Below, piece after piece: positions 56,394 through 64,000 of a DNA stretch of 64,000 nt. The translations under genes were made by a program, and so were the position numbers. Within the stretch, counting starts at the first letter, position 1, and every line of letters begins with the position of its first letter. The notes beneath the pieces are model-generated. The model was not told the DNA's origin. It saw only the letters and a list, made by a program, of their open reading frames with translations, and did not search any database. The stretch comes from Candidatus Methylobacter oryzae (GTDB lineage Bacteria > Pseudomonadota > Gammaproteobacteria > Methylococcales > Methylomonadaceae): the NCBI RefSeq assembly GCF_003994235.2, contig NZ_RYFG02000108.1, positions 19,352 to 83,351 of the forward strand. Direction: 5' to 3'.

Positions 56394-57540
56394 ATTGATC
56401 GGCAATGGTTTCGATATTTGGCCACGATTGGGCTCTTTGTTGCCCGAGTTTGGCAATCGCTCGTCTTGCGTCTTTGTCAGTGATTAAGCGTTGAAGTTCA
56501 GTTGTAACGGCATTCAGGTCAGACTCAACCAATACGCCGCCGGTTGCGACAATTTCCGGTACGGCGCCGACTGCTGTACAAAGTACCGGGATACCGGCAG
56601 TTATCGCTTCCAGGTTCGCAAGACCGAACGATTCTGATGCCGAAGTGCTGACATATAAATCGGCAGCGCTCAAATATAAGCCGATGTCGTCAGTGCGGCT
56701 GAATTCAATGCTTCGCTTGAGTTGGAATTGTTCGCCAAGTTTTTGTAGTGGTTCATAGTCGCCTTCGCCCAGAATGACTAATTGAATAGGCATAGCGTGA
56801 GTGACTTTGGCCAAGGCTTCAATCAGCAGCGGAAATTGTTTGACGGGGGCTATTCGGCCGACGCTCAGTACGTAAAATACTTGATCTTTCCAGTTAAGTT
56901 GCCGGCGGGCTTCTTGTTTGTGGTAAATATTAACCTCAGGGCAGGCATGATAAATCACATGCCAGCTATTGGGCACCAATGGATAGCCGAGATCCTTGAT
57001 CAGCTGTGCCGCGGCGCTATGGCTGGGTACAGTCACCCAGTCGGCCTTTGCCAATGTACGGGCTTCCCAGCGGCACAGTAATGATAGAACGTAAGATCCC
57101 AAGCGTACGCCGTCAGCATAAATGGCATGGGTATAACTGCCGAAGCCGTGCTCGGTCAAGCCCCAGCGGGCTTTAGAAGACGGTGAAAAGAGTGAAAAAA
57201 AACGGTAACCCGCGGCTATTATCGGGTCATGGCAATGAATATGGCTGTAACGATTTACAGAGCAAACTTTAGCGGCAAGCCGGCCCATATTGAAACGTTC
57301 GATTAAAACCCAAAGTAGCGTAGCAAAGTCGGTTTGGCAGTTCAGCTTGCCGAATAAACGGTAAGCCAATCGCTGCAATTTGTGTTGCGATGACAATGCC
57401 CGCGCACCTAAATCGGCTTGGCAGATGTAGTCGGCGGCTATGCCTCTGTGCTTAAACTCGGCAATTAACGGCGCCAAGCTTCTGCCCAGTCCGTAGCGTT
57501 TGTCGGCTTGCGTTTCACGGGTGACCATGAGAATCCGCAT
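56362..57540 (-). CDS. Family 4 glycosyltransferase
   Basis: 392 residues. GT-B fold: RILMVTRETQADKRYGLGRSL at the N-terminus, IHCHDPIIAAGYRF, VLSVGRIAPVKQFPLLIEAL and YVSTSASESFGLANLEAITAGIPVL (E-x7-E). The start follows a 110-bp gap after the GT2-GNAT gene. Confidence 0.9.
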   Translation of the reverse strand: MRILMVTRETQADKRYGLGRSLAPLIAEFKHRGIAADYICQADLGARALSSQHKLQRLAYRLFGKLNCQTDFATLLWVLIERFNMGRLAAKVCSVNRYSHIHCHDPIIAAGYRFFSLFSPSSKARWGLTEHGFGSYTHAIYADGVRLGSYVLSLLCRWEARTLAKADWVTVPSHSAAAQLIKDLGYPLVPNSWHVIYHACPEVNIYHKQEARRQLNWKDQVFYVLSVGRIAPVKQFPLLIEALAKVTHAMPIQLVILGEGDYEPLQKLGEQFQLKRSIEFSRTDDIGLYLSAADLYVSTSASESFGLANLEAITAGIPVLCTAVGAVPEIVATGGVLVESDLNAVTTELQRLITDKDARRAIAKLGQQRAQSWPNIETIADQYEKLYQQFHP

Positions 57541-57650
57541 TATTTAGTAATCCTCTAGTTAGTGGTGCGATCAGGAGTCCTGCCTGGTTTTAACAGTATC
57601 TCTAAATAGCAGTAATTAAGCGCGTGTGTGAATTGTGGCTTCATATACTG

Positions 57651-59726
57651 TCAGCGAAAATCCGTATCCCCGCCCATCAGCCACCAGCGGTCGAGCAACT
57701 CGCTCGCAGGCATGCCCGGTGTCCAGTTGTTATGCGGAATGATAATGCCGGTTGGTGCTATCTCGCCCACATGGCCGGCCAATAGTTTTGCGTTTTGCGA
57801 AGTAACCCAAGCATAAGCTAAAGGTTTATTGAAATGCCAAGTCAGCCTCTGTAGACAGAGTACCAGTGTGCTAATGCGGTCAGGAGGGACAATGATGTCG
57901 AGCAGTTCGACGGCATCGTCCAGAATGCGTATGACGATGATGCCGATAGGCGTTCCTGTCAGCCTGGAAGAGATAAGGTAGAGCTGGTAAGTTAGCGTCG
58001 GGTGCTGTAAATAGCGGTGTTGCAGGTAGGGCCAATCCCGGACGCCGATAATTTGGTTTTGCAAGGCCTCAGCCATTTCCTGCCATAATCGGGTAGCCGC
58101 TGCACCGTCTTCAAGACTCAAAGGGCGAATGCGAACTTTATAGCTGGGACGGGCTTGTAGGGCTGGCCAGGAAACGCGCACCAGTTCGCCAACTTTGTCG
58201 TAAAGCCCCAGGCGAGTTGCCAGACGGTAAGGTCTTTCCGAGGGAAAGCCGAAAGCTATTGGAAACGCGCGGTCCTGTCCGACAAAGCGTTCGAGAAAAC
58301 TTGCTGCCGCTTGAAAGAAAGGGCCTTTGCGTGTCAGGGTTCCGCGCTCTTTGGGATGGACCATCACATCGCCTATTTGCACTGCCGTTGCCGGAGCGCC
58401 TAATAAGCGGATAGTACGAGGCATTGCCCCATAAAAAGCGATGGCCCGGCCATTGCGGCGCAATACTGCTCCCAAGGTTTCAAGATTCCGGTATTTCCAG
58501 CGCCAAAGCTCGGGCTGCATCTGATGCCCGAAAGCGCTCCGGAACAAGTCCAGTAGTTCGGATTCATTGGACGGATGGGCCCAATCTATGTATTCGTTTT
58601 GGTTGATATTTTGAGTTTGTCGGGCAGGCGCTATTGCCACGTCCGGTTTCGATGCCGGGTTTGGTATTTCCCAGGTAAAGAGGCTTTTTTCTCCATTTGG
58701 AGCAGTGATTCTTGCCCAGTAACGCGCGGGGCCCAGTAAGTTCCAAATCGATGATGGAATAGTATCGGGAGCGACGGGGCTGCTGTGGTATGCCGCTGGA
58801 ATTAACAGAGGATGGGGGCTCAGTTCGAGCAGCCAAGTTCCGTTTTGATCTGACGGAAGATCAAAAGTTGGTGCGGATTTACAAATGCCAAGATCATGGA
58901 ACTGGCCGATTTTTAACGGAAACCGCTGCTCAAATTTTTGCCGTAGTTTGTCCGTAAGCCAAATACTTGGGAAATGCTTGCACAGGTAATGCAAGCGCGA
59001 ACCTGAAACATGTTCCGATTTTGCAGGGTCGTTCCGCCATTCATGCACGGCCCTGGCTTCCGGGATCAGCATTAGTTCAAAACCGGCCTTGGCAATGCGG
59101 CGGCATAGATCCGTATCTTCGTAGTACATAAAAAAAGCCGGATCGAAAAGCCCTCCGATAGCATCAATGACTGAGCGGCGCAAAAGCATATGTCCGCCCG
59201 ATAGCATGCGCTGGCGTATTGGCTGGGAAGCATATAAACATTGGAGTGCATAGGCTCTAAAACGCATTGACAGCCACAGTCCGAAAGCCGGAAACCTGAG
59301 CCCGATTGCAAGCAGCCATTCCCATGTTGGATTTTGCATTTGTCCCGGCGGCAGTAAAAAAGTTCCGGCTTCGTCCCATTGAACAATCGGCGATGCGGCT
59401 CCGGCTTCGGGGTGATTCTGTAAAGCGCTAAGCAACTTTTGCAGGCAGCCCGGCAGGATGAAGGCGTCGGGATTAAGCAGCATTATCCATTCGCCTGCCG
59501 CTCGCTCAAACGCCAGATTACAGGCGCGTCCGAATCCCAGATTTATTGGGCTAATCACTAATTCGGCCTTGCCGGGCAGAGATTTGCGTAAATTCTCCGC
59601 TTCGTCCCGATCATTGCTGTTGTCGACGACAATAACCTGGGCCGAGGGATCGTCTGCCAGTACGCTGCCGGCTGCACGGGCAGTCAGTTCGTGGCAAAAG
59701 TAGTTGACGATTAAAACCGAGATCAT
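57651..59726 (-). CDS. GT2 glycosyltransferase fused to a GNAT-like acyltransferase
   Basis: 691 residues. The N-terminal GT2 domain (about 1-265) is of rhamnosyltransferase style: VLIVNYFCHELTARA, NPDAFILPGCL, GHMLLRRSVIDAIGGLFD and YEDTDLCRRI. After a linker (about 290-385) comes a C-terminal GNAT-like region (about 388-691): ELLDLFRSAFGHQMQ, GRAIAFYGAMPRTIRL, QIGDVMVHPKERG and a second half of similar build. The fusion suggests that glycosyl transfer and N- or O-acylation of the same sugar are coupled. Confidence 0.84.
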   Translation of the reverse strand: MISVLIVNYFCHELTARAAGSVLADDPSAQVIVVDNSNDRDEAENLRKSLPGKAELVISPINLGFGRACNLAFERAAGEWIMLLNPDAFILPGCLQKLLSALQNHPEAGAASPIVQWDEAGTFLLPPGQMQNPTWEWLLAIGLRFPAFGLWLSMRFRAYALQCLYASQPIRQRMLSGGHMLLRRSVIDAIGGLFDPAFFMYYEDTDLCRRIAKAGFELMLIPEARAVHEWRNDPAKSEHVSGSRLHYLCKHFPSIWLTDKLRQKFEQRFPLKIGQFHDLGICKSAPTFDLPSDQNGTWLLELSPHPLLIPAAYHSSPVAPDTIPSSIWNLLGPARYWARITAPNGEKSLFTWEIPNPASKPDVAIAPARQTQNINQNEYIDWAHPSNESELLDLFRSAFGHQMQPELWRWKYRNLETLGAVLRRNGRAIAFYGAMPRTIRLLGAPATAVQIGDVMVHPKERGTLTRKGPFFQAAASFLERFVGQDRAFPIAFGFPSERPYRLATRLGLYDKVGELVRVSWPALQARPSYKVRIRPLSLEDGAAATRLWQEMAEALQNQIIGVRDWPYLQHRYLQHPTLTYQLYLISSRLTGTPIGIIVIRILDDAVELLDIIVPPDRISTLVLCLQRLTWHFNKPLAYAWVTSQNAKLLAGHVGEIAPTGIIIPHNNWTPGMPASELLDRWWLMGGDTDFR

Positions 59727-59740
59727 AGGTTAGACAGGAT

Positions 59741-61003
59741 TTAGTCGATTGCGCGCGTATGCCAGCAATGCGCCAGTTTGACTAAACCGGGCTCAGGCAG
59801 CGGATCTTCGATATGCAGGGTCGCTACGGTCTGCGCGCTGTCATAAACGAGTACGGTATCTTCGCTGCACAGATAGACGGTCACATGGAATTCGCCTTTG
59901 CGCAAGGGAAGGGCGGGAAAATCGATGATCACTTCACCTTTGCCGAATTCGCTACGTTTGATCGGCACATTTTCAGAATGGCTCAATACAGAGGCCACCG
60001 TCATCAATGAGCCGTAATTGATAGTCACGCCAACAGTAGGGGCCGGTAGTTGAGGATCGGATTCGAATTGCACGCGAATGGACAGGTCGTTTTCGCCGGG
60101 ACGTCCCTTTAACTCGCGCCCGGTCGCGCCGTCAAGGCTGACGGCAACATGACTGAGGCGGGCATGGCCTTGCGTTGCAGAAACCGCTTGCGGGTTTGCC
60201 GATATTAATGCTGATGTTTTGGCGTCGCCGAGCAAAAATTTACTGTAGCGTTGTACGACTTTTTGCGGTTCATCAAAATGCATGAGCTGGCCATGATCCA
60301 GCCACAGCGCGCGGTCGCAGAAGGCTTCCACCTGGTATAGAGAATGCGAACAGAACAAAATAGTTTTGCCTGCTTCCTTCATGCTGCGGATACGGTCGAA
60401 GGATTTACGGGCGAATTCTCCGTCTCCAACCGACAAAGCTTCGTCGACTATCAGAATATCGGGGTCAACGCTGGTCGCGACCGAGAAAGCCAGGCGCACA
60501 TACATGCCGCTGGAGTAGGTTTTGACCGGCTGGTCCAGAAACTCGCGGATGCCGGAAAACTCGACAATCTCTTCAAAGCGTTCGTCAATTTCCTGTTTGG
60601 ACAGCCCCAGAATAGAAGCGGAGAGATAGACGTTTTCCCTTCCTGTAAACTCCGGATTGAAGCCGGCGCCGAGCTCCAGTAAAGCCGTAATGCGGCCGCC
60701 GACCTCAACATGCCCGGAGCTGGGCGTCAGGGTGCCGCAGAGTAATTGCAACAACGTGGATTTGCCGGCGCCGTTGCGTCCGATGATGCCCAATACTTCG
60801 CCTTTGGCAACCTCGAAATTAACGTCTTTTAGCGCCCAAAACTCACGAAAATATTGACGTCTGCCGCCCCATAAAAACTGCTTTAATCGATCATGCGGTT
60901 GATTGTAAAGCTGATAACACTTGCTCAGGTGTTTGACATCGATGGCGACAGCAGTATCCGTATTTGCCGAGACTGGTTCTTGCGGCAATTCAATTTGCTT
61001 CAT
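59741..61003 (-). CDS. wzt: Wzt ABC transporter ATPase with C-terminal glycan-binding domain
   Basis: 420 residues. The ATPase domain (about 20-255) has Walker A GRNGAGKST, signature YSSGMYVRLAF and Walker B ILIVDEALSVGD. A C-terminal Wzt_C-type beta domain (about 275-405) recognises the finished polysaccharide in the O9a-type systems. It starts 11 bp after hepT. With Wzm it exports a lipid-linked glycan. Confidence 0.93.
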   Translation of the reverse strand: MKQIELPQEPVSANTDTAVAIDVKHLSKCYQLYNQPHDRLKQFLWGGRRQYFREFWALKDVNFEVAKGEVLGIIGRNGAGKSTLLQLLCGTLTPSSGHVEVGGRITALLELGAGFNPEFTGRENVYLSASILGLSKQEIDERFEEIVEFSGIREFLDQPVKTYSSGMYVRLAFSVATSVDPDILIVDEALSVGDGEFARKSFDRIRSMKEAGKTILFCSHSLYQVEAFCDRALWLDHGQLMHFDEPQKVVQRYSKFLLGDAKTSALISANPQAVSATQGHARLSHVAVSLDGATGRELKGRPGENDLSIRVQFESDPQLPAPTVGVTINYGSLMTVASVLSHSENVPIKRSEFGKGEVIIDFPALPLRKGEFHVTVYLCSEDTVLVYDSAQTVATLHIEDPLPEPGLVKLAHCWHTRAID

Positions 61004-61014
61004 TCTGTCGGCCT

Positions 61015-61542
61015 CTAACTTGATTTGGGGAGAGGCAGTTCTTCAGGTAGGTTCCCCTCGTTATATTTCATTCGTGTTATTGCATCTTGGCGTAAACGAT
61101 TGAAAGTTTCTATTAGCATCAAACTGTATTCTTTCGCTAACGCCAAGTCCTCGATAAATTTTACAGGATCGGTCATATACTCATGCACCAGGCGATTGCG
61201 AAGATTGCGCGCTTGGAGCCATTGTTCTGTGCTAAGCAGTATGCCCAATCGTTCGGTGCGATTGAGTGTTTCGATTTGACTGCCGGGAATTTCAGCGAGT
61301 GCAAGTAACCAGCGTGGAAATAATTTATCAGCCATTGTATCTTGCATTCTACCGAACCGTGATACGAATGCCTCCAGTTGCTCCGCGCGGCCGGGATTTT
61401 GTTCCAGATTGATAACCCATTCAAGATCAATAACTTGATTGGATAGACTATTCCAACTATAAGACAAATGTTTGCCTTCTTTTGCGACTATTCCTAGCGT
61501 ATGCAGAAAACGCAATGCCGGTAATTCCAAAGATGCATTCAT
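61015..61542 (-). CDS. HEPN-domain protein, HepT-like toxin/partner
   Basis: 175 residues, all-helical. The HEPN RNase motif R-x4-H is in LRNRLVHEY (about residues 113-121). It overlaps the preceding MNT gene by ATGA. In MNT-HEPN pairs, HepT is an RNase toxin that the MntA nucleotidyltransferase neutralises by AMPylating a tyrosine near the motif; Tyr121 follows His119 in LVHEY. Length is somewhat above the 130-145 typical for HepT. Confidence 0.78.
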   Translation of the reverse strand: MNASLELPALRFLHTLGIVAKEGKHLSYSWNSLSNQVIDLEWVINLEQNPGRAEQLEAFVSRFGRMQDTMADKLFPRWLLALAEIPGSQIETLNRTERLGILLSTEQWLQARNLRNRLVHEYMTDPVKFIEDLALAKEYSLMLIETFNRLRQDAITRMKYNEGNLPEELPLPKSS

Positions 61543-61838
61543 AATTTTATTCCAGTCATGGCGGCTTGCTCGTGTATCGGTTGTCTAGGTGTTGATGGAT
61601 CAAGTACCAGCACGTCAATAGGTTGGTCGCCGATGCGTAATTGAAGTCTGGCCGTAAGCAGCATGGTTTTACGTTCGATTTCCGCAACGTTTGATGGCAG
61701 CTCAACAAGCAAGTCAATATCACCGCCTCGTGCATTATCGTTTATTCGTGATCCAAAAAGTTTTACATTGGCCTCAACGCCGAAAATCTCTTGGACTGTA
61801 TTTCGAATAATTTGCTGTGTTTGTTCAGAGAGTCTCAT
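61539..61838 (-). CDS. Minimal nucleotidyltransferase, MntA-like antitoxin
   Basis: 99 residues. The MNT signature G-S-x9-D-x-D is present as FGSR...GGDIDLLVE (about 29-45), with a further Asp in PIDVLVLD. Starts 68 bp downstream of wzm and overlaps the HEPN gene. Together they form an MNT-HEPN toxin-antitoxin-type unit placed inside the wzm-wzt pair. Confidence 0.83.
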   Translation of the reverse strand: MRLSEQTQQIIRNTVQEIFGVEANVKLFGSRINDNARGGDIDLLVELPSNVAEIERKTMLLTARLQLRIGDQPIDVLVLDPSTPRQPIHEQAAMTGIKL

Positions 61839-61906
61839 CGATTAATTATCATCGAACACGTCTTCTATTGGCGCCGATACCGGAAAGTGTATTTTGAAAA
61901 GTGGGA

Positions 61907-62725
61907 TTAAAGAACATCGGCAAACCCTTTTCTGGTCTTTTCAAACCAAAGAAGTCCAAACCAAGCGATAAAAATAGAGATAGCGGTGTAAACGGCTAGG
62001 TAGCTCCAATGGGGTTGTTGCCCCCATATTAAGATATTGCGTACTTGATCAACAACCAAGGTGAGGGGATTTAGGAATAGATAATGGCTCACGGAGTCCG
62101 GCAGGGCGCTCAAAGGGTAGAAAATAGGACTCATGAACATGAGTACCGTCAGCGCCATGCCGACAATTTGCCCGACATCGCGAATAAAAACACCCACAGA
62201 GGCCAGTAGCCATGACAAGCCCATAATTAGTAACGCAAACGGTAATAAGATCATTGGCAGCCATAGCATAGTCCAGGAAAAATCATGGCCAAGTACAGCC
62301 AAAAAAACAAACAGCACGCCCAAGCTGATGCCCGCATGAAACAGGGCTGATCCCAATGCCACCCAAGGCAGAACTTCAAGGGGAAAGATGACCTTTTTGA
62401 CGTAATTGACATTAGCCAATATTAGTCCCGGAGCACGCGAAATACATTCAGAGAATAGGTTAAACACGATTAACCCGGTAAACAGCACCAGCGCAAATTC
62501 GTATTTGTCGGTATTGTCCTGTCCCCATCGTGCCTTAAATACAAAACCGAATACAAAAGTATAAATCGTCAGCATTAAAACAGGATTGACAAACGACCAT
62601 AGTAGACCCAGAAACGAGCCCCGATAACGGCCGATAACTTCGCGTTTGACCATCTGCTGGATTAGGAGGCGATTTTTCTGCAAGCTGATGAATATATTTA
62701 AAAAACAGGATGTTGTTGAGTTCAA
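61907..62725 (-). CDS. wzm: Wzm ABC-2 polysaccharide export permease
   Basis: 272 residues with about six hydrophobic segments, ABC-2 fold: QQMVKREVIGRYRGSFLGLLWSFVNP at the cytoplasmic N-terminus and PIFYPLSALP near the re-entrant region. It forms the glycan channel with Wzt. First gene of the leftward polysaccharide operon; the 142 bp upstream to the Crp/Fnr gene may hold a promoter. Confidence 0.92.
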   Translation of the reverse strand: MNSTTSCFLNIFISLQKNRLLIQQMVKREVIGRYRGSFLGLLWSFVNPVLMLTIYTFVFGFVFKARWGQDNTDKYEFALVLFTGLIVFNLFSECISRAPGLILANVNYVKKVIFPLEVLPWVALGSALFHAGISLGVLFVFLAVLGHDFSWTMLWLPMILLPFALLIMGLSWLLASVGVFIRDVGQIVGMALTVLMFMSPIFYPLSALPDSVSHYLFLNPLTLVVDQVRNILIWGQQPHWSYLAVYTAISIFIAWFGLLWFEKTRKGFADVL

Positions 62726-62867
62726 GATAGAATCGGGAAAGTATTAAAAATTTATTATCGCAAATATAAATTATCTGCGCGATAGGTGTTTTTACTGATA
62801 GTCGGAGAGAAAGCCGGTAAATGGCTTGCTGAGAAATAAGTGCATATTTTAATGCCGGCTGGCTGAA

Positions 62868-63557
62868 TTATTCTTCCTGTTCTCCGCTGGCGATATGGTT
62901 TAAGTAATTAATATCCTTGATTTCCAAGGCGTTGCCGTTTCGCGCAATAACGCCGTTTGTTTGCAATTTTTGAAACACGCGGGTGACGGTTTCTCGAGTG
63001 ACATTGATCATAATTGCAATTTCCTGGTGCGTTGGGGCGAAAGTAATGACTTGTTCGCCGGAAGGATTCCTTATTGTTAACTGAATGAGTTGCGCGCAGA
63101 CGCGTTGCAGCGGCGAGGGCATGGTTAACAGCGTCCGTTGCGCAAGCGTTTCGCGCAAGCGGCGAGCCAGGCGGGCATTAATAATGGCGGCTACCTGAGG
63201 GACCTCGTTAATAAGTTGCAAAATGATCTTGGCCGGCACAGTAACAAAACGCGAGGGCGCCAAAGAGATTACAAATTCATGAGTAGGTAGCTGGTCGACA
63301 ACGGCAAGCTCGCCAAAGAAATCATACGGTTCCACGAAGTAAAGCCCGGCTTCGCGGCCATCGAGAGTCATATCCACTCCCTGTAGCCGTCCGTCCAGCA
63401 ATAGGCCAAGAGAGTGGGCGTGTTGATTTTTCTCCATGACGACTTTACGCCGAGGGACCTCTACCAGTTGTGCATATTGGCTAAGGGGACGAATAATGGT
63501 ATCGGGAATCGGCTTGAAAAGATCAAACTGTTTAAGAATCAGCGGGTCAACCGACAT
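62868..63557 (-). CDS. Crp/Fnr-family transcriptional regulator
   Basis: 229 residues. An N-terminal cyclic-nucleotide-binding-type beta roll (about 10-125) contains FFGELAVVDQLPTHEF. The C-terminal HTH contains THQEIAIMINVTRETVTRVFQKL (about 176-198). No cysteine cluster for an Fe-S cofactor is seen, so it is not an FNR-type oxygen sensor; the ligand is unknown. It lies directly upstream of, and on the same strand as, the wzm operon and could regulate it. Confidence 0.9.
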   Translation of the reverse strand: MSVDPLILKQFDLFKPIPDTIIRPLSQYAQLVEVPRRKVVMEKNQHAHSLGLLLDGRLQGVDMTLDGREAGLYFVEPYDFFGELAVVDQLPTHEFVISLAPSRFVTVPAKIILQLINEVPQVAAIINARLARRLRETLAQRTLLTMPSPLQRVCAQLIQLTIRNPSGEQVITFAPTHQEIAIMINVTRETVTRVFQKLQTNGVIARNGNALEIKDINYLNHIASGEQEE

Positions 63558-63916
63558 GAGGGTACAGATTTGTTCTCAAAAACTAAGGAATCCTTTGTAT
63601 GCGATGAAGAATTTTAGGCGTCAGAGTTAGAGTCCGGTACTGAAGGCTACGCTTTTTTTATTATAGGGCACTCATAGCTTGATCGCTACTATTTTGGCTT
63701 ATCCTCTGCATTTAACTTTTCTAAAGATCGGCCGAATATAACGTAGCGCTTTGCGGTTACGAGCAGTGTTCCTGTGCCGAAGCCCGTTTGTCGCCAGTAA
63801 GCTATAATTATTTGAGATGACTTCAATGTGAATTAAGAGCTGAATAGAAGCCAGTTCACAGTTGGGCTAGACTATTGGAAAAGACACGACTCCTCCCAAT
63901 TCTCTAGGCCCCCCCC
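63558..63916. other. Intergenic region before the right-edge transposase
   Basis: About 360 bp with no clear gene. A C8 run lies just before the ATG at 63917. It may include the terminal sequence of an insertion element, but the other end is outside the window. Confidence 0.4.
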
Positions 63917-64000
63917 ATGAACTGGCAAGACCAATTAATAACAATTTACCTGTATGTCTGCAAGCACTATCAAAATAACCTTTGGGTTTATAGTCAGCGC
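63917..64000 (+). mobile_element. Start of a probable insertion-sequence transposase (cut by window edge)
   Basis: 28 codons from an ATG remain open to the edge, beginning NWQDQLITIYLYVCKHYQNN. The opening resembles N-termini of some DDE transposases found in IS elements of methanotrophs and cyanobacteria (recognition from memory only). Too short for a family. Confidence 0.45.

Overview
The window looks like a chromosomal segment of a gammaproteobacterial (type I) methanotroph, Methylobacter/Methylomonas-like. The strongest sign is a copper membrane monooxygenase operon in the unusual order A-B-C (pxmABC) at 7.7-10.6 kb, with copper-ligand residues visible in PxmB and PxmC. The housekeeping neighbourhoods (secB-gpsA, envC-ctpA, pepP-ubiH-ubiI with ygfB, zapA and 6S RNA) are arranged as in Gammaproteobacteria. 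The genus is inference.

Layout. 0-5.6 kb: a leftward ArsR regulator, rhodanese, SecB and GpsA (cut by the window edge), then a rightward set with an eroded phosphoglycerate mutase remnant, EnvC and CtpA, closed by a strong terminator. 6-13.1 kb: pxmABC with a downstream MFS transporter and tautomerase, a divergent LysR regulator, and a royal-jelly/yellow-like secreted protein. 13.7-16 kb: a SiaA/B/C-type partner switch with a CBS domain on the phosphatase. 16.1-22.6 kb: a small Lys/Ala-rich membrane protein, two ubiquinone hydroxylases, PepP, YgfB, a ZapB-like protein, ZapA, 6S RNA and an EVE protein.

22.8-41.8 kb is a rightward nucleotide-sugar and glycan cassette. Its first 11 kb (22.85-33.9) is tightly packed and visibly GC-richer than its surroundings. 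It appears to encode GDP-colitose-type synthesis (ManC, Gmd, Fcl/ColC-like, ColD-like) and CDP-3,6-dideoxyhexose synthesis extended by a YerE-like two-carbon ligase and a YerF-like reductase (yersiniose-type branched sugar). Then come a Wzx-like flippase, three glycosyltransferases and rmlBDAC for dTDP-L-rhamnose. 42.2-47.7 kb holds a type I secretion system (ABC, MFP, TolC-like) and a methyltransferase. 48.1-62.7 kb is a long leftward operon: Wzm/Wzt ABC polysaccharide export, large multidomain glycosyltransferases, a PIG-L deacetylase and an acyltransferase, preceded by a Crp/Fnr regulator. A probable transposase begins at the right edge.

Three things stand out. (1) A DUF104-like antitoxin and a PemK/MazF-family toxin sit inside the CDP-sugar operon, and the toxin frame runs without a stop into RfbH/DdhC, giving an apparent toxin-dehydratase fusion. 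(2) A second toxin-antitoxin-type pair (MNT-HEPN) lies between wzm and wzt. (3) A 54-bp, two-hairpin repeat occurs in at least six places, once as an in-frame fragment inside a glycosyltransferase gene.
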